Below are positions 52,701-61,358 of a stretch of 64,000 nucleotides of DNA, in pieces (position 1 is the stretch's first letter; every line of letters begins with the position of its first letter). The DNA is taken from assembly GCF_900094705.1 (NCBI RefSeq), contig NZ_FMAR01000014.1:1-64000 (forward strand), given 5' to 3'. The position numbers were made by a program, and so were the translations under genes. This DNA comes from Chitinophaga costaii (GTDB lineage Bacteria; Bacteroidota; Bacteroidia; Chitinophagales; Chitinophagaceae). The notes beneath the pieces were generated by a model that saw nothing but the letters and a program-made list of their open reading frames with translations, was not told where the DNA came from and did no database searches.

Positions 52701-55700
52701 CGGTATTGGTACGAACGGATTTCTTTTCGTACGTAATCTTGTCCTGCGGGCTGCAATTGTCTGTGTACGACAGATCGATCTGTGCCTGCACGGCGCTGCA
52801 CAATACCGTAACATCTGCTGGTACGGGCGTGGTGAATGTAGGTTTCGTAACATCCTGAATGGTAAGTTGCTGTGATGCAGCCGTGCTGTTACCACAGGAG
52901 TCAGTAGCCGTCCAGGTGCGTACGATGATCATCGGGCAGCTACCACTCACATTATCTGCATGCGTTACGGTAAGTTTTAATCCAAACGGATGTTCAAATA
53001 CCGGTTGGGTAAAGTTGGCGCTATAATCCGCGCTGCCGTTACATTCTACCACCTTATCCGGCGATTTGGATTTCACTACGGGTCCCTTATTTACCACGAT
53101 GATGCGCACTACATTACTGATGTCTGTACATCCTGTTCTAGCGTTTACAATTCTCCGGTAGAAGATAGAGTCGGTCAACTGGGTGGGCTGATAGGTAGCG
53201 CCCGTAGCACCGGTAATGTTATTAAATATTCCATCAGCCGTAGCTGCAGACTGCCATTGGTAAGTATAAGAACCATCGCCACCCGCGATAGTGCCAGTAA
53301 GCAATGCCGGGTCGGACCCAAGGCATAAACGCTGGTTTTCGCTGATCACATTATTGGACAGTGGCGGATAGTTGGTCAGGGTTACTTTAGCAGTATCTGA
53401 ATTACAGATGCCATTGGTGGTGTACCAGCCCAGCACCGCTGTTTTGCCCACCGGTACTGTTACATTGGTAAGCGGGTTGGTTTTATTGGCAATGGTGGCG
53501 GAACCGGATAATAATATCCAGTTGCCGGTACCGGAAACCGGTGTGGTGGCGGTCATAGTGAAGTTAGCATTATCGCAATGTTCCTGATTATTACCCGCTA
53601 CCGGTGCAGAAGACATGGCATCTACGGTAACCTTCACACTGGCACATGCGCTGGACGAGCAAGTAGCGGTGGTATCTACGGCCCTTACATAGAAGGTAGT
53701 AGTAGTGGTAATATTGCGCGTCAGCGTAGCCACCACGCCTTTGGCAATGATGGCGCCTCCGCAAGATTTGTCGGACCATTCCCAAACTGCATCCGGCGGT
53801 AATACACCATGTACGGTGAGGGTTACCGCGCCGCTGGCACAGATCTCTTTCACAGAAGCAGTAAGACTATCCGGCGTTTGGGCGGAGGCTTTTATTTTCA
53901 GTGTAAAGGGAACTGCTACACCGGTGCAGTTCAGACTGTCGTTGCGCACACTTACCGTGAAGTTGTAAGTACCCGCCGTGAGTGTTGCAGGCAAGGTTAC
54001 GATATACTGAAGCGCTGTTGAATCAAATGTTGCATCTGTTATATCTACAAAGCCGGGCAACTTATTCGGTGAGGCCGCTTTAATAGTGATGTAGGTGGGC
54101 CCACCTGTTACCTTAGTGATCGGCAGGGTAAAATTGGTAGTGGAAATATCGCAGGCATCAGCAGGGTTACCCACTGTGATGGTGGGTACCGGTACGTAAT
54201 GCAGTGTGATGGTAGCCGATGCCCCATCACAGGTACCATTGTTCAGCGTCCAGGCAATGATGGCATCCTGGGTGGCAGGGCCGCTCAGTGTGGCCGTGGT
54301 AGCGTATTGGCTGGCATTGGCAAAAGATACCGTTGTGCCGGCGGTGGTGGATATGACGGTCCATTTACCCGTTTCTCCTGCTGCAGGCTGGTTGCCCTCG
54401 ATAGAAAACACATTGCTGCACTGGCGGATGCTGGCATCCGTAACTGTGGCGGTGGTGGGTTTGGTGCGGTTCCACACAACTACCGTATCTGTGCTGGCGC
54501 ATTGGGTGTTGGTATTGTTAGTCACCGACCATACTGCTTTTACCTGCTGTCCGGTAGTAAGACCGGTTATGGTTGGGTTGGTCTTATGAATATCGGCAGC
54601 AGCAATGGTGGCACCGTTTAAAGGCTCCATTAACGTCCAAGTACCGGTTTCATCGGCTGCGGGCTGGTTGCCGCTTAGTGTAAACGTACCGTTCTCACAT
54701 TGTTTTACGGTATCTATACTTACGTGTGCAATAGGGATAGCCAGCACGTTCACCGTAGCGGTTTCATAACTAAAACAAGCCCCATTGTGCAAAGTATCTG
54801 TATAAGAATAGGTACCCACCGAGGTTGGTGATACGGAGATCGTTTGGGTAGTAACCCCGCTGTTCCACTTAATGCCATAACTTGTTTTGGTAGGCGCGGC
54901 ATCCAGCGTCACGCTGCTGCCTAGGCAGATATTGCTAGTGGCAGGCGATAGTTTGCCAACAGGGATGGTATCTACTTTTACCGTCACCTGTGCACAGATG
55001 GTGCTGGCGCAGGTGTTGGTAGGGTCTACTGCTTTTACAAAATAAGTAGTGGTGGTACTTAGTGTTACCGTGTGGGTAGTTGCGGTGCCGGTACCCAGTA
55101 CGGTACCCGTGCAACTGCCGGTAGACCACTGCCACTGGCCGTTCTCGCCTAGTGAGCCTCCATTGACCGTAAGGACGGAACTACCACTTTCGCAAAGTAC
55201 ATCCGGACTGGCAGAAACACTGGCGGGCGCTTTGGCAGATTCTTTTACTGTCAATGTAAATGGAACATCTTCCCCCACGCAGTTCAGGCTATCATTCTTC
55301 ACGCTTACCGTAAAGTTGTACGTGCCCTTTGTTATACTGGCGGGAAGGTCTGCGATATACTTTGTTGCAGTAGAATCAAACGCATGATCAATTATATCCA
55401 CGAAGCCAGCCAGTTTATTTGGCGTGACTGCTTTAATGGTGATGTAAGTAGGACCACCCGTTACCTTAGTGATCGGTAGGGTAAAATTGGTAGTGGAAAT
55501 ATCGCAGGCATCAGCAGGGTTACCCACTGTGATGGTGGGTACTGGTACATAATGCAGTGTGATGGTAGCCGATGTTCCATCGCAGGTACCATTGTTCAGC
55601 GTCCAGGCAATGATGGCATCCTGGGTGGCAGGGCCGCTCAGTGTGGCCGTGGTAGCGTATTGGCTGGCATTGGCAAACGATACCGTTGTGCCGGCGGTGG

Positions 55701-58700
55701 TGGATACGACGGTCCATTTACCCGTTTCTCCTGCTGCAGGCTGATTGCCCTCGATAGAAAACACATTGCTGCACTGGCGGATGCTGGCATCCGTAACTGT
55801 GGCGGTGGTGGGTTTGTTGCGGTTCCACAACACTACGTTAGCTGTGCTGGCGCATTGGGTGTTGGTGTTGTTGGTCACCGTCCATACCGCTATTACCTGC
55901 TGTCCGGTGGCAAGACCGGTTATGGTTGGGTTGGTCTTATGAATATCGGCAGTAGCAATGGTGGCACCGTTTAAAGGCTCCATCAACGTCCAAGTACCGG
56001 TTTCATCGGCTGCGGGCTGATTGCCGCTCAACGTAAAGGTACCATTCTCACATTGTTTTATGGAGTTTGTACTTACCTGTGCAGTAGGAATAGCCAGTAC
56101 GTTTATCGTTGCATTTTGAATACTGGAACAGGCCCCGTTGTTCAAGGTAACTGTATAAGGATAGCTACCCACCAATGCGGGTGTTACAATGATCGTTTGG
56201 GAAGTAGCGCCAGTGCTCCAATCAATGCCATAACCTGTTTTGGTAGGCGCGGCATCCAGCGTCACACTACTGCCTAGGCAGATATTGCTGATAACTGGCG
56301 ATAGTTTGCCCACAGGGATGGTATCTACTTTTACCGTCACCTGTGCGCAAATGGTGCTGGCGCAAGTGTTGGTAGGGTCTACTGCTTTTACAAAATAAGT
56401 AGTGGTGGTGTTTAGTGTTACCGTTTGGGAAGATGCGGTACCGGTACCCAGTACGGTACCACTGCAACTGCTGGTAGTCCACTGCCATTTTGCACCAGAC
56501 CCCAGTGTTCCACCGCTTACAGTAAGTGTACTGTTACCACTTACACAAAGGGCAGTTGGGCTGGCCGAAACGCTGGTAGGCGCTGAAGACGGGGTATTGA
56601 TCGTCACGGTAAAGGTAACTGGCGTGCCAGTGCAGGCCGAACTATCATTCAGCGGAGTTACCGTGAAATTATAAGTGCCGGCAGGCGTAGTCAATGGATA
56701 ATGAACTGTATAATTAATGGGCAATGATTGGGTAAAGTCCACCGGGTCATTCACCACAGGGATAAAGCCAGCCATTACAGGAGTACCTGTATTGGAAATA
56801 GAGATCTTCGTTGGATTGTTGGTAAAGCTTGTAATGGGCAACGTGAACGATCCGGTGTTGCTACAAGAGGAGGGCACCGAGCCAACCGTAATGGTGGGGG
56901 GTGCAGCATAATGCAGCGTTACCTGATCAGATGGGCCATCACAGGTACCATTATTCAGTGTCCATGCCAGTACCACGGTTTGTGTTTGGGCGCCAGACAA
57001 CTTAACCGTTGTACTAGCACTGTTGATATTGGTAATGACAACGCCCGTGCTGCCGCCGCTGGTGTTCGACACAATTGTCCACGTACCGGTTTCTCCTGTT
57101 ACGCCATTGTTGGCCGTCAGGTTAAAGCTGCCAGTACAATTGGTCAGTGTGGTTTGGTTAATGACCGCTGTAGTTGGTATTGGTCTGTTCCACACTACCA
57201 GTTTAGCGCTGCTATCGCATTGGGTAAGTGATAATGTGTCCTTAACATTCCATACAAGGGAAGCCATGGAATCGGCCATAAGGCCGGTAAGTGTAGCAGT
57301 GGGGTTGTGGATTTCCGTAGGATCAATGGTGGCACCATTAGCAGGCGTACCAATGATCCAGGTTCCCTGCTGACCGGATTCAGGGGTATTGCCGTTTAGC
57401 GTAAAAGTACTGTTGCTACAATTTTTAAGCGTATCCGGCAACACGGTGGGATGAGGCAATGCCCTAACGTTTAATGTATCCGTTTGATAACTTTTACACA
57501 CTCCATTGTACAGGGTATCCGTAAAATAATAAGTCCCGGCAGCAGACTTGTTCACCTCAATGCTGGGGGTGGTTTCACCGGTGCTCCATAATATTGGGTA
57601 GGTAATTATATTAGGATTGGCATTCAGCGTAATAGGCGTATTTACGCAGATAGTGGAAACTAATGGTTGAAGGTTGCCTACCGGAATAGTATCTACAATT
57701 ACGGTGGCTATGGCGTTGCGGCTACAGCTTTTTCCCTTACCAAATTTTACCGAAGCGGTAACGGTGTAATCGGTGGTGATCAAGGGTTGGTCGTCCAGGG
57801 TGTTAAAGGGTCCGTCGGTAGTATCGCCCTCAAACACCTGCTGCGGAACGCCATAAGTCCATTTATAGTGGGAATATACTTTTTGCGTAACCAGGTGTAC
57901 AACGTCGCCTTTACAGATTTCCTGCTGGTCTACACTTATTACAGGGACCGGCAACACCGTGAGGGTGGCCGGGTCGGAAAAACGGGCACAGCTGCCATTG
58001 GCGTCTTGCCCCGATTCCACCACTTTTACGCGGAAAAAATAACTCAGCGGGCTGCTGCCGTCGGGCATCAGTACATCGCCGCTAATATGCAAAGTACTGT
58101 CATTAAGTTTGCTAAATAAAGTACCGTCTATGGTAATATCATTCCATCCGGGTTGGCCGGCAATACTATCTTGCCAGAAGTAAACAGGGTTTGAAAAATA
58201 GTTAATTGGTGATACAGAGCCCGTAAGGTTTACTGGTTGGTTTTGGCAGATACTGTTTTCTGTAAGCCCTTTCAGACCATCTATGTAGGTGTACATCTGG
58301 GGGCCGCAATACGAAAAAGTGATATCATCTACTGCAATGTCATTACCGCAACCTCCCGGGTTACGGTTTACCATTTTGAATATGATACTGGTTACACCGG
58401 GAGGTGTTTTAAATGTACCGCCGTATCGCTGCCAGGTGGATACCGGGATGCCCATTGACACATCGTAAGTCGGGAAGGTGGCCAGCAAGGCATTATTGGC
58501 AGCATTGATGATCTGAAAGTCTACCCCTGCGTACATATATCCGCTGGCGCAAGTAGTTTCCAGGATATTTTGGGTATTCAGGTTCATCAGGTATGAACTG
58601 AAGTTATATTTAGCGCCGGGGCAAAGATTGTCTATCTGCCTGCTATAAAAGGCAAGTCCCTTATTCTGAGAGTTACATACCAGCATAGCGCCGGTACCTC

Positions 58701-59307
58701 CTGCCACTCCTGTTGTGTGGTCTGGCTTATTTACCCAGCCAATGTGCTGAAAAGTAGAAGTGGCCAAACAATAATAGTTGTCTTCCACATCACTAGTGCC
58801 GCCCTGAAAGGTATAAGAAATACTGGCAGGTGCCTGTACCTGGTGGCGGAGGCCATCGGTAATCTGACCAAAGTCTTCATTAAAACCAGTGCCGGATTTG
58901 TCTACCCCATAACATACATCGATAGAACAATCATGCACCACGATCGTTTTGGTGAGCGTTAAAGATCCACTCTTACTGCCGTCTTTCCATGGAATATTTA
59001 CTGTAAATGTATAACTGCCTACCGCATTAAACTGTACGCTCACGGTAGTATTATTCGTATTGCTGGTACCCGATACTTGTCCATTAAAAGTGCCATATAT
59101 CGAAGTAACGGTACCTGGCGAAGAGGTTAAAGTCCAGGTATACGCCCCGTTTGCATTAGAGGAGGTTAGGTGGGCATTCATGGTGGCGAAGCTACCTTGA
59201 CACACATCTGCGGGGGCGTTCAGGATAGCCGACTGCGCAGACACCCGTTGCGCACCTAGTAAAAAGGTAACAGCAATAAGGTATAGGAGGGCCAGGAATT
59301 TTTTCAT
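49762..59307 (-). CDS. Giant secreted repeat protein with type B gliding-motility C-terminal domain
   Basis: About 3181 residues from the ATG at 59307 (MKKFLALLYLIAVTFLLG). The frame opens with TTG at 59319, but the ATG fits better. Signal peptide ends at VSA (~24). An N-terminal globular part (~130-335) with DNYYCLATSTFQHIGW resembles a beta-sandwich ligand domain. PKD/Ig-like repeats follow to ~2070, including two nearly identical 451-residue units (about 852-1753). Then seven HYR-like repeats (~2070-2640; PADxTVxC ... TATDECGN), about five SprB-like repeats (DTTICxGxxVxLDA...YWVxV), and a T9SS type B sorting domain (~3090 to end; FSPNGDGKNDIF, NRWGQLIF, GWDG). Exported by type IX secretion, cell-surface adhesin or gliding-related. 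Confidence 0.95.
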   Translation of the reverse strand: MKKFLALLYLIAVTFLLGAQRVSAQSAILNAPADVCQGSFATMNAHLTSSNANGAYTWTLTSSPGTVTSIYGTFNGQVSGTSNTNNTTVSVQFNAVGSYTFTVNIPWKDGSKSGSLTLTKTIVVHDCSIDVCYGVDKSGTGFNEDFGQITDGLRHQVQAPASISYTFQGGTSDVEDNYYCLATSTFQHIGWVNKPDHTTGVAGGTGAMLVCNSQNKGLAFYSRQIDNLCPGAKYNFSSYLMNLNTQNILETTCASGYMYAGVDFQIINAANNALLATFPTYDVSMGIPVSTWQRYGGTFKTPPGVTSIIFKMVNRNPGGCGNDIAVDDITFSYCGPQMYTYIDGLKGLTENSICQNQPVNLTGSVSPINYFSNPVYFWQDSIAGQPGWNDITIDGTLFSKLNDSTLHISGDVLMPDGSSPLSYFFRVKVVESGQDANGSCARFSDPATLTVLPVPVISVDQQEICKGDVVHLVTQKVYSHYKWTYGVPQQVFEGDTTDGPFNTLDDQPLITTDYTVTASVKFGKGKSCSRNAIATVIVDTIPVGNLQPLVSTICVNTPITLNANPNIITYPILWSTGETTPSIEVNKSAAGTYYFTDTLYNGVCKSYQTDTLNVRALPHPTVLPDTLKNCSNSTFTLNGNTPESGQQGTWIIGTPANGATIDPTEIHNPTATLTGLMADSMASLVWNVKDTLSLTQCDSSAKLVVWNRPIPTTAVINQTTLTNCTGSFNLTANNGVTGETGTWTIVSNTSGGSTGVVITNINSASTTVKLSGAQTQTVVLAWTLNNGTCDGPSDQVTLHYAAPPTITVGSVPSSCSNTGSFTLPITSFTNNPTKISISNTGTPVMAGFIPVVNDPVDFTQSLPINYTVHYPLTTPAGTYNFTVTPLNDSSACTGTPVTFTVTINTPSSAPTSVSASPTALCVSGNSTLTVSGGTLGSGAKWQWTTSSCSGTVLGTGTASSQTVTLNTTTTYFVKAVDPTNTCASTICAQVTVKVDTIPVGKLSPVISNICLGSSVTLDAAPTKTGYGIDWSTGATSQTIIVTPALVGSYPYTVTLNNGACSSIQNATINVLAIPTAQVSTNSIKQCENGTFTLSGNQPAADETGTWTLMEPLNGATIATADIHKTNPTITGLATGQQVIAVWTVTNNTNTQCASTANVVLWNRNKPTTATVTDASIRQCSNVFSIEGNQPAAGETGKWTVVSTTAGTTVSFANASQYATTATLSGPATQDAIIAWTLNNGTCDGTSATITLHYVPVPTITVGNPADACDISTTNFTLPITKVTGGPTYITIKAVTPNKLAGFVDIIDHAFDSTATKYIADLPASITKGTYNFTVSVKNDSLNCVGEDVPFTLTVKESAKAPASVSASPDVLCESGSSVLTVNGGSLGENGQWQWSTGSCTGTVLGTGTATTHTVTLSTTTTYFVKAVDPTNTCASTICAQVTVKVDTIPVGKLSPATSNICLGSSVTLDAAPTKTSYGIKWNSGVTTQTISVSPTSVGTYSYTDTLHNGACFSYETATVNVLAIPIAHVSIDTVKQCENGTFTLSGNQPAADETGTWTLMEPLNGATIAAADIHKTNPTITGLTTGQQVKAVWSVTNNTNTQCASTDTVVVWNRTKPTTATVTDASIRQCSNVFSIEGNQPAAGETGKWTVISTTAGTTVSFANASQYATTATLSGPATQDAIIAWTLNNGTCDGASATITLHYVPVPTITVGNPADACDISTTNFTLPITKVTGGPTYITIKAASPNKLPGFVDITDATFDSTALQYIVTLPATLTAGTYNFTVSVRNDSLNCTGVAVPFTLKIKASAQTPDSLTASVKEICASGAVTLTVHGVLPPDAVWEWSDKSCGGAIIAKGVVATLTRNITTTTTFYVRAVDTTATCSSSACASVKVTVDAMSSAPVAGNNQEHCDNANFTMTATTPVSGTGNWILLSGSATIANKTNPLTNVTVPVGKTAVLGWYTTNGICNSDTAKVTLTNYPPLSNNVISENQRLCLGSDPALLTGTIAGGDGSYTYQWQSAATADGIFNNITGATGATYQPTQLTDSIFYRRIVNARTGCTDISNVVRIIVVNKGPVVKSKSPDKVVECNGSADYSANFTQPVFEHPFGLKLTVTHADNVSGSCPMIIVRTWTATDSCGNSTAASQQLTIQDVTKPTFTTPVPADVTVLCSAVQAQIDLSYTDNCSPQDKITYEKKSVRTNTGNCENTYTITNTWTITDVCGNTNSVQQLVHVIDTVPPVFTVTAPADITVNCDKIPTQPTLYAKDACNPNPITAVADERREDIPGACANNYRLVRTWTAYDACGNKATLTQIVTVIDNTKPTFPNGKPADKTVECNAIPVQQPIPVADNCSATDKIVQTMYTWKEVISGACANNYKLHYTWVAKDECGNIDSVSQIITVRNTQKPTFDQVMPRDTTINCDQTLGWPTITASSACGTTGSAKVVTSKTTKTSGSCAKNYTETRTWTATDECGNVATWSQSINVQDTTRPVFTMKIPRDTTVSCDSIPAAPQLAGTDNCSTSKELSGSYSVKTIKGNCANSYTLIRTWILRDACGNQNTATQTVTVRDMVAPVIQPAPADITIYCQDLIPAHVSLNATDNCDASFPKKATYSEDPYVKDICNGYTIVRRWSAIDACGNIATQVIQRVIIKPCSKPALIDSLDITCSSNPYVTLRTKGTVNRPTYTLTGVEPAGIISVPVSQTYNVFNLKGATSATFIVTDGLTGCVSDPKTYSLKYNTSPVVNLGKDTTICGGNSLVLDAGAANFKYNIVWSTGEKTQRINISKAGTYWVTVTNANCVVSDTIKVGLIPTPLVNIPDTTICRGQTVKLDAYVKDAGYLWSNGATSSSILVGAQDEYWVKVSKNGCITIDTVNVTVNPPPDIQLKEDTSICPGQSVMLTVTSNGGRIRWINGSTQPSITVTKPGGYWVTVTKDNCVVRDTVNVREKPKLKLELGPDQSLCPGTEITLDATNADAISYLWNDGDPNPVKTIGNAGFYKIAVMDKYCQMVTFDSVNVTMSSIPVVNLGNDTIMCNGEVLTLTPKGSNIRSVQWSDGSTGSTLKVTKAGTYTVTAFNECGSSTDQITVSFQDCIPDPTFPNAFSPNGDGKNDIFLPTVRGPMYNYELRIFNRWGQLIFLSTDAKKGWDGTFNGEPVDIGTYVWWLSYKVTPGGPANVLKGAVTLIR
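49990..51130 (-). repeat. SprB-like repeats and type B CTD in the giant protein
   Basis: Five ~75-residue modules beginning DTTICGG/DTTICRG/DTSICPG/DQSLCPG/DTIMCNG, each with Y-x-W-S-x-G and a YWVxV strand, precede the C-terminal sorting domain. In the CTD the NAFSPNGDGKND and GTYVWWLSYK motifs match gliding-motility C-terminal domains. Confidence 0.85.
51380..53090 (-). repeat. Seven HYR-like repeats in the giant protein
   Basis: Seven ~80-residue repeats with the pattern P-x-x-x-x-P-A/R-D-x-T-V/I-x-C, a variable Asp/Asn/Cys loop (DNCS), CANxYxxxRTW, and D-A/E-CGN. The Cys pairs suggest disulfides. Sequence divergence between units is high, so they are older than the 1353-bp duplication. 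Confidence 0.88.
53880..56600 (-). repeat. 1353-bp near-identical tandem duplication in the giant gene
   Basis: Sequence at 54048-55230 recurs at 55401-56583 with a constant offset of 1353 bp (451 codons). Anchors: ATCGCAGGCATCAGCAGGG at 54148 and 55501; AGGGATGGTATCTACTTTTA at 54961 and 56314. Differences are mostly silent or in short patches, so the duplication is recent or homogenised. More diverged copies flank it. Confidence 0.95.
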
Positions 59308-59744
59308 TTTCTTCAACAATTAAGTGAAATAAGGTAGCGACCACAGGGCGTTTTAAGCCATGTGGCGGGTAAGCATAGTATAGGATGATATAATAATATA
59401 TAATATGATTGCGATATGTCTGGCTACAGACCGGGTTGTTGAAGCGTAAAGAGTTTTCATAGGCAATCCAAGGTTTTAAAAAATAGGACAGGTCATATTA
59501 CAGTTATTCAAAATTAAAAGTAATCATAATAGATAAAAATAAAAAATGTGTTATTTATATCATAAGATAGATTGGATAATATATTGAAGGCATGGCAGAT
59601 GGAGTAATTGATAATCAAAAGCTTAAAAACAGGAAAAAAGTTCGTAGATTTATCCACATTCTATTGCTGTGCATAATTATTTGGGGAAGTGTGAGCGAAA
59701 TGTAATTTTATTCTTTACCTTTGCAGACCAAATTAAATATTACA
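59308..59744. other. A+T-rich divergent region between giant gene and rpmI
   Basis: 437 bases. A minus-strand -7-like TAATTTTG (59516-59509) would give the giant gene a ~200-base leader. A perfect plus-strand -7 TACCTTTG (59716-59723) serves rpmI. No infC or other gene. Confidence 0.55.
59716..59723 (+). promoter_or_regulatory. -7 element of rpmI-rplT
   Basis: TACCTTTG, perfect TAnnTTTG, 21 bases before the rpmI ATG. No TTG at 19 bp. Confidence 0.5.
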
Positions 59745-59942
59745 ATGCCGAAAGTTAAGACTCATTCCCGTGCTAAAAAGACGTTCAAAGTGACCGGGAG
59801 CGGAAGAATTAAAAGATATAAAGCTTTTAAAAGTCACTTGCTGAGCAAGAAGTCCAACAAACGCAAACGCCATCTGAGAGGCAGCAGCATGGTTAGCGAT
59901 GCTAACCTGAACCTGGTAAAAAGAATGCTCTGTCTTCGCTAA
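59745..59942 (+). CDS. rpmI: Ribosomal protein L35
   Basis: A 65-residue protein from the ATG at 59745 (MPKVKTHSRAKKTFKVTG); the earlier codon at 59721 is excluded because it overlaps the promoter. KTHSRAKKTFK and KSHLLSKKSNKRKRHLRG are full L35 signatures. Part of the large subunit. rplT follows 40 bases later. The usual upstream partner infC is absent. Confidence 0.98.
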   Translation: MPKVKTHSRAKKTFKVTGSGRIKRYKAFKSHLLSKKSNKRKRHLRGSSMVSDANLNLVKRMLCLR

Positions 59943-59982
59943 TTATAATCAATTTATCTAACCTGAGTAAAACAGAGCAACA

Positions 59983-60327
59983 ATGCCTCGTTCAGTAAAT
60001 GCAGTAGCTTCCAGAGCCCGCAGGAAGAAAATATTAAAACAAGCAAAAGGATTCTACGGTAAACGTAAGAATGTATATACCGTCGCTAAGAACGTCCTGG
60101 AGAAAGGGCTGACTTATAGCTATGTAGGTCGCAAATTGAAGAAAAGAAACTACCGCCAGCTTTGGATTGCGCGTATTAACGCCGCAGTAAGAGCAGAAGG
60201 TATCACCTATTCTGAATTCATCCACAAGCTTTCTGAGAAGAATGTGGACCTGAACAGAAAGGTTTTGGCAGATCTGGCTATGAATGAGCCGGAAACTTTC
60301 AAAAGCCTGGTAGCTTCCGTTAAATAA
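59983..60327 (+). CDS. rplT: Ribosomal protein L20
   Basis: A 114-residue protein with the L20 landmarks [30 protein letters not shown] (in parts), [24 protein letters not shown], and [10 protein letters not shown]. It binds 23S rRNA early in 50S assembly. In many bacteria L20 represses its own operon via an mRNA structure; I cannot show one here. A strong terminator follows at 60354. Confidence 0.98.
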   Translation: MPRSVNAVASRARRKKILKQAKGFYGKRKNVYTVAKNVLEKGLTYSYVGRKLKKRNYRQLWIARINAAVRAEGITYSEFIHKLSEKNVDLNRKVLADLAMNEPETFKSLVASVK

Positions 60328-60353
60328 GCTATTGATTTTATTTAAATACCGGT

Positions 60354-60390
60354 AGCCGGCATCTGCATAAGATGCCGGCTTTCTTGTTTG
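60354..60390 (+). terminator. rpmI-rplT terminator
   Basis: AGCCGGCATCT (60354-60364) and AGATGCCGGCT (60370-60380), perfect 11-bp stem with 5-base loop, then TTCTTGTTTG. Confidence 0.88.
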
Positions 60391-60422
60391 TGTCGGGAAT
60401 ACAGCGTTACCTTAATTAAAAC

Positions 60423-60458
60423 GTCCTGGAACATGCCGAAAATGACGCATCCCAGGAC
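60423..60458 (-). terminator. ispE terminator-like hairpin
   Basis: GTCCTGG (60423-60429) and CCAGGAC (60452-60458) with inner ATGC/GCAT pairing, followed on the minus strand by GTTTTAATT. Confidence 0.45.
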
Positions 60459-60478
60459 TATTCTTCTAAAGTAGTGTT

Positions 60479-61291
60479 TTAATTTATTTTAAAAACTTGG
60501 TACTCCTTTTCCCACTTAATATCTGGCAGGGTGTTTTTTTCAAAAATACCTACTATCGCAGAACCACTACCACTCATGGTGGCATACAACGCTCCGTGTT
60601 GATATAAGGTAGCTTTAATGGCAGCCAGCCCAGGATGAGCCTTGGTTACGGGAATTTCAAAATCGTTGGTGAGGGTAGATTTCCAATGTTGTACCGGCTG
60701 TTGCAGCACCGCCTTCAGGGAATAGGCGGGTATTTGTGGCTGTAGCTGGCTGAAGGCCCAGCCCGTGTTTACATGAATGCCCGGATAGATGAGCAGGAAG
60801 GCATATCCATCTAGTCGAAGGGCAAAGTCTTCCATGATCTCTCCCCTGCCGGTAGCATACACGGGCTGGTTACGGATAAAGAAAGGGCAGTCGCTACCCA
60901 GTTGTGCCGCATAGGCTATCAGGGTAGCATCGTTTAGTTGCAGCCGATATTTTTTATTGAGTATTTGCAACATGAAGGCGGCATTGGATGATCCACCGCC
61001 CAGGCCTGCGCCCATGGGAATGTGTTTATGCAGGTGCACCTGCACGGCAGGCAATTGTGGAAAGTCTTTTTGTAATAGCTGATATGCCTTTAGAATAAGG
61101 TTGTCTGCCGCATGGCCTGGTATGGGCAGGCCGCTGGTAGTAAAGGTGGTGGCACCAGATGCGGTTACCACTTCCAGGCCGTCTTTGAGCGGCAGCGGAT
61201 AAAAAACCGTTTCCAGCTCGTGGAAACCATCAGCCCGTTTGCCTACCACATGAAGGCCCAGATTGATTTTACAGTTAGGAAAGGTTAGCAT
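60479..61291 (-). CDS. ispE: 4-diphosphocytidyl-2-C-methyl-D-erythritol kinase
   Basis: A 270-residue GHMP kinase of the non-mevalonate (MEP) isoprenoid pathway; it phosphorylates CDP-methylerythritol. The substrate block CKINLGLHVVGKRADGFHEL (20 residues, 7-26), the ATP loop PMGAGLGGGSSNAA (92-105) and D134 in LGSDCPFF are present; K8 and D134 are the catalytic pair by family alignment. A late MSGSGSAIVG loop closes the site. Length slightly below E. coli IspE (283). The DUF151 gene lies 67 bases upstream on the same strand. Confidence 0.95.
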   Translation of the reverse strand: MLTFPNCKINLGLHVVGKRADGFHELETVFYPLPLKDGLEVVTASGATTFTTSGLPIPGHAADNLILKAYQLLQKDFPQLPAVQVHLHKHIPMGAGLGGGSSNAAFMLQILNKKYRLQLNDATLIAYAAQLGSDCPFFIRNQPVYATGRGEIMEDFALRLDGYAFLLIYPGIHVNTGWAFSQLQPQIPAYSLKAVLQQPVQHWKSTLTNDFEIPVTKAHPGLAAIKATLYQHGALYATMSGSGSAIVGIFEKNTLPDIKWEKEYQVFKIN

Positions 61292-61358
61292 GAAAAATGT
61301 GTGTCATAGGATAATGGATAAGTCCGCGCGGCGGGGTTTATTTGGAAACAAACCGGTA

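Noticed and set aside
51535..52875. 446-codon open frame on the plus strand inside the giant gene
   Set aside because: Antisense to the HYR-like repeats; composition follows the repeats and there is no start region or known domain.
51380..56600. Regular repeats considered as a CRISPR array
   Set aside because: The repeats lie in one continuous reading frame, are 80-450 codons long, and have no short repeat-spacer pattern.
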